From Lewinellaceae bacterium (GTDB lineage: Bacteria > Bacteroidota > Bacteroidia > Chitinophagales > Saprospiraceae): DNA of 64,000 nt. Where the stretch lies: the NCBI GenBank assembly GCA_020636315.1, contig JACJYA010000002.1, positions 620,001-684,000 of the forward strand, read 5' to 3'. Shown piece after piece: positions 18,196-25,966 of this stretch (its first letter is position 1; every line of letters starts with the position of its first letter). Under the pieces are notes generated by a model. The model saw only the letters and a list, made by a program, of their open reading frames with translations. It did no database searches and was not told the origin of the DNA. Position numbers and translations under genes: made by a program.

Positions 18196-18226
18196 TTTAA
18201 GCGGCAATGGAAAATTGCCGCTTAAA
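18196..18226. repeat. REP-like hairpin (variant)
   Basis: TTTAAGCGGCAAT - GGAAA - ATTGCCGCTTAAA: 13-bp perfect stem, 5-nt loop. Stem length, loop sequence and the TTAAGCG start match the REP hairpins clustered at 51-63 kb; the core GCGGCAA replaces GCGCTAA. Confidence 0.6.
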
Positions 18227-18268
18227 GATGGCTCATGTTGAATTATCATAATGCCCGATCACTTGAAC

Positions 18269-21193
18269 TTACGGATTTGCCTTAACAAACCGCTTGGTCA
18301 GTACTTCCTCGCCGGTATTTACGGTAAGAATGTACATTCCGGGCGTCATTTGCAGGCCGGACAACTGCAGGTTGACGGTGTTGCCGTTGATGTTATGCAC
18401 ATTGCGGTACAGCTCCCGCCCGTCGAGGCCGAGAATGCTGATCGTGGCTTCCTCCGCCGGCGCGTTGCCAACCGAAACGGACAACTCATCCGTTGCCGGG
18501 TTGGGGAAAACGCTGAAAACAACCGGCTCATCACTGTTGATGGTTACCGGGTTGGTGGGCCGCGGCGGGGCAGCAGATCCGGAGATCTGTACATTGGTGA
18601 AATCTGCCGTCGTCGATATTCCGGCAGCATAAGCGGAAAGAACCATGCCGCTCTGAACGCAGTACGACATACCCGCCATGTATTGCTGATAGATATTGGT
18701 CCAGTTCACCCCATCATAAGACACGGAGCAGAAGAAGTAGTCTCCCACCCGGTTGATCCGGACAAAGTCCATGTAAATGGTGTAGGATGGCAGCCAGAAT
18801 ATCTGATACGGAGCATTCGGATAGGGCCGGAATTCCACATACTTATAACCATTCGGATAACGGATGACGGACATCTTCCGGGCGCCCGGAGCATCGGATT
18901 CCCGCATGGTAATGCCGGCATAACCGTAAGAGGGGAATACACCGGCGATCCGCGCCATGATCTGGGCATCACCGCAGGTTTCCTTGCCTACGAATGTCAC
19001 CTGATCCTGGCCGCCATAGACGTGTCCGCAGATTGAGGTAACAGAATAGGTGTCCAGATAGTCATCATAGACCGCATCGTTGTATCCAACGCAGCCTATA
19101 TTACTGACTGAAAGGTCAGCCGGCAGCCCGCAGTACTGGCTGATGCTAACGTTGGGCTCACCTGGCGTGACGCACTGAACGGAGAAATCCGCGTTGTTCT
19201 GATCCGTATCCACTCCATCCACATAACGGCCGATACCACGAAGGGCAGTGGCCAGGTCTTCCAGCCCGTCGCCGGAACCTTCGGTAAAGCCATTGGTCGA
19301 ACCTTCATAGCTCACCGCGTCGGCAATAGCCTGAATATAAAGCAGGGCCACAGCATCCGGGTTGCCGTTCTGGATCAGGTTCGTATTCGGAGAAACATCG
19401 AGGTCGCAGTTCGGCGTAGTATAGCCATTGCCGCAGATGACGAAGAATTCACCCGGGTCAAGTGCTACGGCAGGCAACTGGAAGTTGCCATAGATCTGCC
19501 CGTTGGAGCCATTGACAAAAATTACGGAGTAGTCTCCCAGGTTGATCGGCTGAGTGCAGGGGTTGTAAATTTCAACAAACTCCCGGTCATCGGTGCCCGG
19601 GTTGTTGTAATCCAGCTCGTTGATCACCGGCGTACAATCCGGCAATGAGCAGGGATAAACCGCCGGGGCAAGGCCATCGGCAGAGCAATCCTCATCACTG
19701 AAAGAAGCCGTGACCATTACCGGCATGGCATTGGCGGGCAGTTCTACGTTGGAGAACACTGCCTCTCCGCCGGAGAGGGAACCCACCGATACCTTTGTGA
19801 TAAAGCCATTCGGCCCGTAGAGTTCCAGGTCGCCGGTAGTAGGTGCATTGCTAAAGGTGACCGTAACCTTAGCCAGGTAGTAATCATCCCCCTGGCTATC
19901 CGTTCCGTCATCCTTACAACCGGAAGTAGCATCGATCGTCAGGCCGGTGATCAGGCAGGTCGGAACAGCGACACAGTCGCCGATATGGAATCCCAGCCCA
20001 TCGACGGTATTCTGGTCGTACAACTCCCACTCCGTATCCAGGGTGGCAAAGCTGCCCGCCGGGTTGGCGGTGATGCCCTGGGTAACCGAAGCGATCCTTC
20101 TGAGGGTTTTATTGGCGGTGGAGTAGCCCCCTGCGGCCGTCCAGGCGCTGCCCGGGTCCTGGCCGATGACGCCAAAGATATCTGCCGTCATTCCGGTAGC
20201 TGCATTGTACAATTCGACGGCGTCGTCACCATTGAAGTTGACTGCGCCGACAGATACACCACCGCTGAAAAGCGTAGCACCTGAGTTCTTAAAGACCATG
20301 ACTCCACCGCTCGGCAACACGCCGCCGCCATTCAGGTTGGAGGTACTGTTGGGACTGGAGTTGCCATTGCTGTATAGCCGCAGCTCGTAATTGGCCAGGT
20401 CCACCGGGCCGTCGGTAGGGTTATATACTTCTATGTATTTTTCACTGCCCGACCCTTCGATGTATTCGGAGATGAAGAGCTCACCACAATCGGTAGGGCC
20501 GCCCCCGCCCGGGCCGGCGCTGCAACCGGTAGGGGCAAAAGCACAACCGGCGGGCACCTGGTTGTTGGTATTGTCGCCCACCCAGTTGGCGGAATTATTG
20601 ATGGCGAGGAGCAGGCTGCTCACGTCCCCGCTTTCGGTGGCACAGTTGTACCTGGCATTATCCGCTTCATTCAGGGCCACTGCTGTCATTCCATCAACCA
20701 GCCCTGCCGGCAGAGCTGAAGTGTTGGAACTGGTGGCGTCGGCCTGCCACACTCCGGCCCCTTCGTTATTGATGGCCGCTATGAAAGAGGGAGAGGCCTC
20801 ATCCCCCTGATAAGCCAGCACCTGGTCGCCGCCGGTCGAAAGCACCAGGGCGTTGCCCGGGGCGGGAGTGACCACACCAACCGCGCCCCCCTGAAGGTCG
20901 GTAGCACCGGCGGCTGTAACGACGACTTCGGTTCCACAACTGACATCCGAAGAAAAGGTGAGTATCCATGTTCCTTCATTGGCCCGAAAACTGCCGGAAG
21001 CCAACCAGCCATTATCAGTGAATTTAATGACCGTCCCGGAAGAAATATTGGCCAGGGCTACAAAGGAAACAGCGTCCGTCCCATCGGCATCATAACCGAC
21101 GAAGGCGATGTCTCCCGGGCTCAACTGTGCATTTGCGTTTCCGACAAACGCAAATGCCAGCAGAAAGCAAAATAATTTGGAAAAGTGTCTCAT
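18269..21193 (-). CDS. Lamin-tail-domain secreted protein with T9SS sorting domain
   Basis: A 974-residue secreted protein. Signal peptide at residues 1-22. Two lamin tail domains are visible: ~235-370 ('ELFISEYIEGSGSEKYIEVYN', 'GDDAVELYN') and ~519-660 ('VINELDYNNPGTDDREFVEIYN', 'FFVICGNGY'). Residues ~700-870 ('GGQDQVTFVGKETCGDAQIMARI' start, 'AGITMRESDAPGARKM') resemble the concanavalin-like DUF1349 fold. The last ~85 residues ('VFSVFPNPATDELSVSVG', 'PGMYILTVNTGEEVLTKRF') are a T9SS domain. A start at 21193 places the signal peptide first; the track upstream to 21283 is non-coding. Bacterial lamin tail domains are often on secreted nucleases or adhesins, but no nuclease motif is seen here, so adhesion or matrix binding is the best guess. 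Confidence 0.85.
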   Translation of the reverse strand: MRHFSKLFCFLLAFAFVGNANAQLSPGDIAFVGYDADGTDAVSFVALANISSGTVIKFTDNGWLASGSFRANEGTWILTFSSDVSCGTEVVVTAAGATDLQGGAVGVVTPAPGNALVLSTGGDQVLAYQGDEASPSFIAAINNEGAGVWQADATSSNTSALPAGLVDGMTAVALNEADNARYNCATESGDVSSLLLAINNSANWVGDNTNNQVPAGCAFAPTGCSAGPGGGGPTDCGELFISEYIEGSGSEKYIEVYNPTDGPVDLANYELRLYSNGNSSPNSTSNLNGGGVLPSGGVMVFKNSGATLFSGGVSVGAVNFNGDDAVELYNAATGMTADIFGVIGQDPGSAWTAAGGYSTANKTLRRIASVTQGITANPAGSFATLDTEWELYDQNTVDGLGFHIGDCVAVPTCLITGLTIDATSGCKDDGTDSQGDDYYLAKVTVTFSNAPTTGDLELYGPNGFITKVSVGSLSGGEAVFSNVELPANAMPVMVTASFSDEDCSADGLAPAVYPCSLPDCTPVINELDYNNPGTDDREFVEIYNPCTQPINLGDYSVIFVNGSNGQIYGNFQLPAVALDPGEFFVICGNGYTTPNCDLDVSPNTNLIQNGNPDAVALLYIQAIADAVSYEGSTNGFTEGSGDGLEDLATALRGIGRYVDGVDTDQNNADFSVQCVTPGEPNVSISQYCGLPADLSVSNIGCVGYNDAVYDDYLDTYSVTSICGHVYGGQDQVTFVGKETCGDAQIMARIAGVFPSYGYAGITMRESDAPGARKMSVIRYPNGYKYVEFRPYPNAPYQIFWLPSYTIYMDFVRINRVGDYFFCSVSYDGVNWTNIYQQYMAGMSYCVQSGMVLSAYAAGISTTADFTNVQISGSAAPPRPTNPVTINSDEPVVFSVFPNPATDELSVSVGNAPAEEATISILGLDGRELYRNVHNINGNTVNLQLSGLQMTPGMYILTVNTGEEVLTKRFVKANP

Positions 21194-21659
21194 ACGCTTA
21201 TGGCGTTTTGGTTTATAAAGTTTATTGATATTCCTTTCCTGTTCCCGGCGGCAGCAAATACAACCTGTTATCTGCCAGGCCACCCGGTAAGGGAGGGGGT
21301 AACTCCTGTCTATTCAGCCTCTGTACGTTGTAATTTTCCAATAGCGATAAAGGGGGGAATTCCGGACAAAAAGCCGGATCTGTTGGAGGGCCGTCTTTCT
21401 GAGACGTCGGTAAATTTAATGATTTTTTTGGAAAGCGGTTATGGGATCGGAACAAGAAAATATATAAATCCGAATAATTAATATTGATTTAACTTCAATT
21501 TGAAGAAGTAGGAGATTAGCCTGCCTACCCGTTTTTTTTACGGGGCAGCATTAAAAAAGTTCGGCAAAAGAGGAGCAAATTTAGGAGAAACCTTTTCAAA
21601 CAAATAAATTGCGCTGCAACTGGATAGTTAAGAGTTTTCTTTTCACGCAAAAAAGATCC
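21194..21659. other. Divergent intergenic region, no gene seen
   Basis: 466 bp between the lamin-tail gene and the HupE gene. It is AT-rich around 21400-21600 and should carry both promoters. CCGGACAAAAAGCCGG (21361-21376) is a small inverted repeat. I see no ORF or RNA gene that can be supported. Confidence 0.5.
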
Positions 21660-22262
21660 ATGCAGTCAGTTTTCAGTGCTTATCTGGAATTGGGTTTTGG
21701 CCATATCGCAGACTTCAGGGCATATGACCACATCCTGTTTGTCGTAGCCCTTTGCGCCATATATCGCCTCCGGGAGTGGCGAAAAGTTGCGCTGCTGGTA
21801 ACGGCATTCACCCTGGGCCATTCATTGACCCTCGCCCTGGCAGCCCTTGACATTATTCCGGTAAACTCGGCCTGGGTGGAATTCCTCATCCCGCTGACCA
21901 TTTTGGCCACCGCCCTTTACAACGTCATCGTGCACCGGGAAGAAAGCCGGCTGGCCACCCTCAGCCGCACCCTTCAGATGAATTACCTCTTTGCCCTTTT
22001 CTTCGGGCTCATTCATGGTATGGGGTTCTCGAATTTTCTGCGTTCCAGCCTGCTGCCCGGCGAAGAAGGGCAATTGATCACCCAACTCTTCGCGTTTAAC
22101 ATCGGGGTGGAGGTTGGGCAACTGGCCATTGTGGCGGCAACCTTGTTGTTATCTTTCATCATGCTTTCCTTTCTCAGGGTAAAACAACGGGAATGGAATA
22201 TCTTTGTCTCCGGTTCGGCCTTCGGCCTGGCAATGGCCATGGCGCTGGAACGGATACCGTAG
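21660..22262 (+). CDS. HupE/UreJ family membrane protein
   Basis: A 200-residue polytopic protein with six or seven hydrophobic helices. The family signature is present: 'GFGHIADFRAYDHILFVVAL' (His and Asp in the first helix), 'TAFTLGHSLTLALA' and 'FGLIHGMGFSNFL'. HupE/UreJ proteins are implicated in nickel or cobalt uptake in proteobacteria; the Bacteroidota branch is not characterised. The next gene is a DUF6702 protein, a frequent partner in this phylum, which suggests joint function. The ATG at 21660 gives the conserved start; an upstream TTG at 21609 is not needed. Confidence 0.85.
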   Translation: MQSVFSAYLELGFGHIADFRAYDHILFVVALCAIYRLREWRKVALLVTAFTLGHSLTLALAALDIIPVNSAWVEFLIPLTILATALYNVIVHREESRLATLSRTLQMNYLFALFFGLIHGMGFSNFLRSSLLPGEEGQLITQLFAFNIGVEVGQLAIVAATLLLSFIMLSFLRVKQREWNIFVSGSAFGLAMAMALERIP

Positions 22263-22353
22263 GGGGATAGATGGTTGGATTGCTGGATGGTTGGAGGGGT
22301 AGATTGCTGGAGTATTGGAGTGTTGCAACTTTAATTAAAGATAACCGGAAATC

Positions 22354-22935
22354 ATGAAAACGATATTTATCACTGCTTTTATAATAGGTTCAGGTTTGGT
22401 TTCCCTTCAACAATCGGGCCATTCAGCCATCCTACCATTGGCCCCGGGCATCGTGGTTCTTCCTGGCCTTAGCTCTCTGCCCGAAGACCACGACTTTCAC
22501 GTCAGCAAATGCCTGGTGGAATACAATGAGAGCGAACAGGCCCTGCAGATGAGCCTGCACCTCTTCATCGACGACCTGGAGGAAGCCCTGCGCAGGCAGG
22601 GCGCCGATAAGCTTTTCATCTGCACCGGCAAGGAAGATCCTCAGGCGGAAAAATACATCTACGAATATCTGCAGAAACACTTTGCGTTTAAGGCCAACGG
22701 GAGGGAAGTGAATTATACGTTCATCGGAAAGGAAGTCTCGGAAGACCTGGCGGCGGTGTGGTGTTACCTGGAGATTACAGGGATTTCCAACCTGAAAACC
22801 CTTCAGGTCAGCAACAGCCTGCTGATGGATGCGTTTGACGACCAGAAGAACCTCGTAAGCATCGCCGGGCCGGGGAAAACCCAGGGGCTTCTGCTTTTCC
22901 AGAAGGGTGATACTGTGAAGGAGGCGAAGTTTTGA
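22354..22935 (+). CDS. DUF6702 family protein
   Basis: A 193-residue exported protein with a hydrophobic N-terminus (residues 3-20). The family pattern is clear: 'DFHVSKCLVEYNESEQALQMSLHLFIDDLEEALRR' splits into the 'H.S...I.YN' and 'L..DDLE.AL' motifs, then 'YLQKHFAFKANGREV' and 'GKEVSEDLAAVWCYLEI'. DUF6702 genes commonly sit beside HupE/UreJ genes in Bacteroidota, as here with a 91-bp gap. Between the two lies a low-complexity GGTTGGATTGCTGG repeat. A periplasmic role linked to metal uptake is inference from context. Confidence 0.8.
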   Translation: MKTIFITAFIIGSGLVSLQQSGHSAILPLAPGIVVLPGLSSLPEDHDFHVSKCLVEYNESEQALQMSLHLFIDDLEEALRRQGADKLFICTGKEDPQAEKYIYEYLQKHFAFKANGREVNYTFIGKEVSEDLAAVWCYLEITGISNLKTLQVSNSLLMDAFDDQKNLVSIAGPGKTQGLLLFQKGDTVKEAKF

Positions 22936-22942
22936 GAGGCTA

Positions 22943-23103
22943 AGAGTTTGTTCAAATTTCGATGATGAGTCGAAAGCGAGGAAATTTTATTTCAGACAAG
23001 GCAAATTTTGCAGCCGGATACGGGCTATCCGGCGAAAAATTTAACACCGGATGAAACAAAATTTGCCGCTTGCAGGCCATTGATTGAATTTTGAACAAAC
23101 TCT
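22943..23103. mobile_element. 161-bp MITE-like element with inner hairpin
   Basis: Terminal inverted repeat AGAGTTTGTTCAAA at 22943-22956 and its complement at the right end (to 23103). The interior holds GCCGGATA/TATCCGGC forming a second hairpin near 23015-23035 and the complementary words GGCAAATTTTG/CAAAATTTGCC. No ORF. It begins 8 bp after the DUF6702 stop codon. Confidence 0.6.
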
Positions 23104-23195
23104 AAATTACCGTAGGGCCGGATTGTTGTTTTGGGGCACTGGCCACTCAACCGCCTTTCAGCTCCACCTGTTAGTTAAGATAACAATCAAAGTCA

Positions 23196-23447
23196 ATGAA
23201 TCGCATTCTCAAAAAAATATTCATTCTGCCCATCCGCTTTTACCAGATGGCCATCTCCCCCATGCTGGGCCCCACCTGCCGTTTCAAGCCTTCCTGCTCG
23301 CATTATATGATTGGCGCCATTGAAGAGTGGGGCGTCCTGAGAGGAGTATGGCTCGGGCTGAAACGCATTTTCAAGTGCCATCCATGGGGGCCTCATGGAT
23401 ACGACCCCGTGCCAAAGAATCCTAAAAAAGTATCAAAAGTAAAATAA
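23196..23447 (+). CDS. yidD: Membrane protein insertion efficiency factor YidD
   Basis: An 83-residue protein of the YidD family, which assists YidC-dependent insertion of inner-membrane proteins. The family core is complete: 'LPIRFYQMAISPMLGPTCRF', 'PSCSHYMIGAIEEWG' with the conserved Cys residues, 'GVWLGLKRIFKCHPW' and 'GYDPVP'. The N-terminal amphipathic helix should lie on the membrane. It is followed after only 2 bp by hemB on the same strand, so the two are surely co-transcribed. It is not beside rpmH-rnpA-yidC, its usual setting in proteobacteria. Confidence 0.95.
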   Translation: MNRILKKIFILPIRFYQMAISPMLGPTCRFKPSCSHYMIGAIEEWGVLRGVWLGLKRIFKCHPWGPHGYDPVPKNPKKVSKVK

Positions 23448-23449
23448 TA

Positions 23450-24439
23450 ATGTTGAGAAGACCAAGACGAAACCGACGCAGCGCGGCCATTCGCGGCCTG
23501 GCGCAGGAAACCCATTTAAGCCCGGAGCATCTGGTGCAGCCTCTTTTCCTGGTGGACGGAAAAGGGGCCCGGGAAGAGATCTCTTCCCTGCCGGGCAGCT
23601 TCCGGCTGTCCACCGATGAGGCCTTACGGGAGGTCGAAAGCTGCCTGGAACTGGGTGTAAAAAGTTTCATCGCCTTTCCAAAGATCGCTGATAACCTCAA
23701 GGACAAACGGGCCACCCATAGCTACAGCAACGACAATTTCTACCTTCAGGCTGCCCGGGAGATTAAATCCCGGTTCCCGGAAGCCTGCCTGATCAGCGAT
23801 GTAGCCATGGACCCATACAGCATCGACGGGCACGACGGCTTCGTATATAATGGAGAGATCGTCAATGATGAGACCCTCCACATCCTGCAGAAAATGGCCG
23901 TGGCCCAGGCAGAGGCCGGTTTTGACATCCTCGGCCCTTCCGATATGATGGACGGCCGGGTAGAAGCCATCCGCATCGCTCTCGATGAAGAAGGGTACAA
24001 CAACACCGGCATTATGTCTTACACCGCCAAATACGCCAGCGCTTTCTACGGCCCCTTCCGCGATGCCCTCGACAGCGCCCCGCGGGAAAGTGAAGAAGAC
24101 ATTCCCAAAGACAAAAAAACCTATCAGATGAACCCCGCAAACCGGCGGGAGGCACTGATCGAAGGCGAACTGGACACCCTGGAGGGCGCCGACTTCCTCA
24201 TGGTCAAGCCGGCCCTGAACTACCTGGATGTGATCTTCCTCATGAAGCAAAGCTTCGAACTGCCGATCGCCGCTTATCACGTCAGTGGCGAATGCGCCAT
24301 GCTGCTGGCCGCCTGCCGAAACGGCTGGCTCGACTACGAACAGGCCATGCCCGAGACCCTGCTCAGCATACGCCGGGCCGGAGCCGATGTGATCATCACC
24401 TACTTCGCCAAGGATTTCGCCAGAATGACGGCGGGATAA
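23450..24439 (+). CDS. hemB: Porphobilinogen synthase (delta-aminolevulinate dehydratase), Mg-type
   Basis: Condenses two 5-aminolevulinate molecules to porphobilinogen in haem and tetrapyrrole synthesis; cytosolic homo-octamer. The 329-residue product has both active-site lysines, Lys194 in 'SYTAKYASAFYGPFRDA' and Lys253 in 'FLMVKPALNYLD'. The metal-switch region reads 'DVAMDPYSIDGHDGF', with Asp in place of the cysteines of zinc enzymes, so this is the magnesium-responsive class. No frameshift or truncation. Haem supply fits with the di-haem peroxidase at 29-30 kb. Second gene of the yidD-hemB unit. Confidence 0.96.
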   Translation: MLRRPRRNRRSAAIRGLAQETHLSPEHLVQPLFLVDGKGAREEISSLPGSFRLSTDEALREVESCLELGVKSFIAFPKIADNLKDKRATHSYSNDNFYLQAAREIKSRFPEACLISDVAMDPYSIDGHDGFVYNGEIVNDETLHILQKMAVAQAEAGFDILGPSDMMDGRVEAIRIALDEEGYNNTGIMSYTAKYASAFYGPFRDALDSAPRESEEDIPKDKKTYQMNPANRREALIEGELDTLEGADFLMVKPALNYLDVIFLMKQSFELPIAAYHVSGECAMLLAACRNGWLDYEQAMPETLLSIRRAGADVIITYFAKDFARMTAG

Positions 24440-25152
24440 GGGCCCGGACAACCGGAACTCCGGACAGCCCGGACTTGTGCGTGTAAATGTAAGTAGATGG
24501 CCAAAATGGTTGGATTGCTCCGGTAAGGCGCGTTGACTGCCAACCATCTAACAATCCGGCAATTGAACCAATTGATCTGGCGGCCTACTTAAGTACATGG
24601 ACTGAATTAATGAATGACTGAATGATTGAATATCTGCGCCTTAGATGGCACTTTGTGTCTCACTAATGGTGTCCATGTACTTCCACATTTACACCTTTCC
24701 ACAATCCCCAAGTGCCCATCCGGGAGATTCCCTCCCGATTGTCATTTCCCCAGCTTTTCGGCATTTTCATTTCGAATTTCCTAAAATCCTGCCACGGGTA
24801 TTCTCTTTTGCCTAAAAAAAGCCGGGGAAATTTAATTTCCGTTTTTTATTTCTAAAAAACCCGGTTATTCCTAATAAAAACCCGGAAAATTTCATTTTTT
24901 CTTAAATTTTTGTTGCGAACACCTGGTTAGTTTACCAATTATTTTGTAAGGCTGGTTAATTTTCTGTTAATGTTTAAAAAAAAATGCGGCATATATTCGC
25001 AATTCCGGTAATTTGCCTTTATATTTACGGCATCATTTTGTTTCACGCTTCATCATTCACATTTCATCACAAAACCGCTAGTCTATAGAAAGTAACTTCT
25101 ACACTAAATAATTTGCTTACATAAGATCCCATAACGCTAAAATTATTTAGTT
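24440..25152. other. Long intergenic region with MITE and AT-rich leader
   Basis: 713 bp. The first part (24440-24590) carries the dispersed GGTTGGATTGCT words also seen near 22270; then comes MITE copy 2. From about 24760 to 25150 it is strongly AT-rich with runs of A and T, the probable promoter and leader of the sigma factor gene. No coding sequence or recognised RNA. Confidence 0.6.
24591..24682. mobile_element. 92-bp MITE-like element, copy 2 (inverted)
   Basis: Perfect 12-bp ends AAGTACATGGAC / GTCCATGTACTT. Read on the minus strand it matches the copy at 16472-16563 along nearly its whole length, same size, with differences clustered in the middle. Flanking sequences differ except for a TTAA at one end. 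Confidence 0.75.
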
Positions 25153-25734
25153 ATGCAAGTTACGCCGCTTAATGACCAGCAGCTTATTGGCCGTTATCTG
25201 GAGGGTGATGAACGCGCCTTCGAAGAATTGCTGAACCGACATCAGCAAAAGATCTACACCTCCATCTATCTCTTCGTAAAAGATCAAAGTCTCGCCGAAG
25301 ATATTTTCCAGGAAGTTTTCATCAAGATCATCGATACCCTGCGCAAGGGCAAGTACAACCACGAAGGCAAGTTCCTTCAGTGGGCGCTTCGCATTGCCTA
25401 CAACATGTGTGTTGACTACTTCCGCCGGACCAAGCGCCGCCCGAAGGTTTCTCCTACGGAAACTTTCGACATCTTCGACGTACTTCAGGTTACGGATGAC
25501 AATGCCGAACAGCGCATCATCCGCAGCCAGACTCACGACAAGGTTCGGGCGCTCGTTGACATGCTTCCGCCCGAACAGCGCGAGGTCGTCATTCTTCGCC
25601 ACTATGCCGATATGAGCTTCAAGGAGATCGCCAAGCTGACCCGGGTGAGCATCAATACCGCTTTGGGCCGCATGCGCTACGCTCTGATAAACATCCGCAA
25701 GATGGTCGAGGAAAGAGATATCGTGCTACAGTAA
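25153..25734 (+). CDS. ECF-type RNA polymerase sigma-70 factor
   Basis: A 193-residue sigma factor. Region 2 covers about residues 20-95 ('FEELLNRHQQKIYTSIYLFV', 'AEDIFQEVFIKII', 'FLQWALRIAYNMCVDYFRR') and region 4 about 130-185 ('LPPEQREVVILRHYADMSF', 'EIAKLTRVSINTALGRMRYA'). No anti-sigma gene follows; uvrA is next, on its own promoter. The protein is therefore an orphan ECF factor and its regulon cannot be told from here. The long AT-rich leader before it suggests regulated or strong expression. Confidence 0.92.
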   Translation: MQVTPLNDQQLIGRYLEGDERAFEELLNRHQQKIYTSIYLFVKDQSLAEDIFQEVFIKIIDTLRKGKYNHEGKFLQWALRIAYNMCVDYFRRTKRRPKVSPTETFDIFDVLQVTDDNAEQRIIRSQTHDKVRALVDMLPPEQREVVILRHYADMSFKEIAKLTRVSINTALGRMRYALINIRKMVEERDIVLQ

Positions 25735-25913
25735 AACTGACAACCTGAGTGGGGCAGCGCCGCTTTGCTTTCCCACTGACAATGACCTATCTGAACGTCC
25801 TTCGGGGCGTTAGATTCTCCTGACACCAATTTTCCCATATCACCCATCGGCCGAAGGGGCAGCAATGCCTTTTTGGCCGATTTTTTTTAGGCCACCGACC
25901 CAAACAAAAACTC

Positions 25914-25921
25914 TACCTTTG
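25914..25921 (+). promoter_or_regulatory. TAnnTTTG -7 box before uvrA
   Basis: TACCTTTG, an exact match to the consensus, 46 bp before the uvrA start at 25967. No TTG at 17-23 bp upstream; only a T-run is present there. Confidence 0.4.
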
Positions 25922-25966
25922 CTATTTTGTTCCAATTCTTGTCAAAAGCAAAGAAATAAACCATCA

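Noticed and set aside
25153..25734. Sigma/anti-sigma operon
   Set aside because: The next gene is uvrA with its own -7 box; no anti-sigma-like gene is adjacent.
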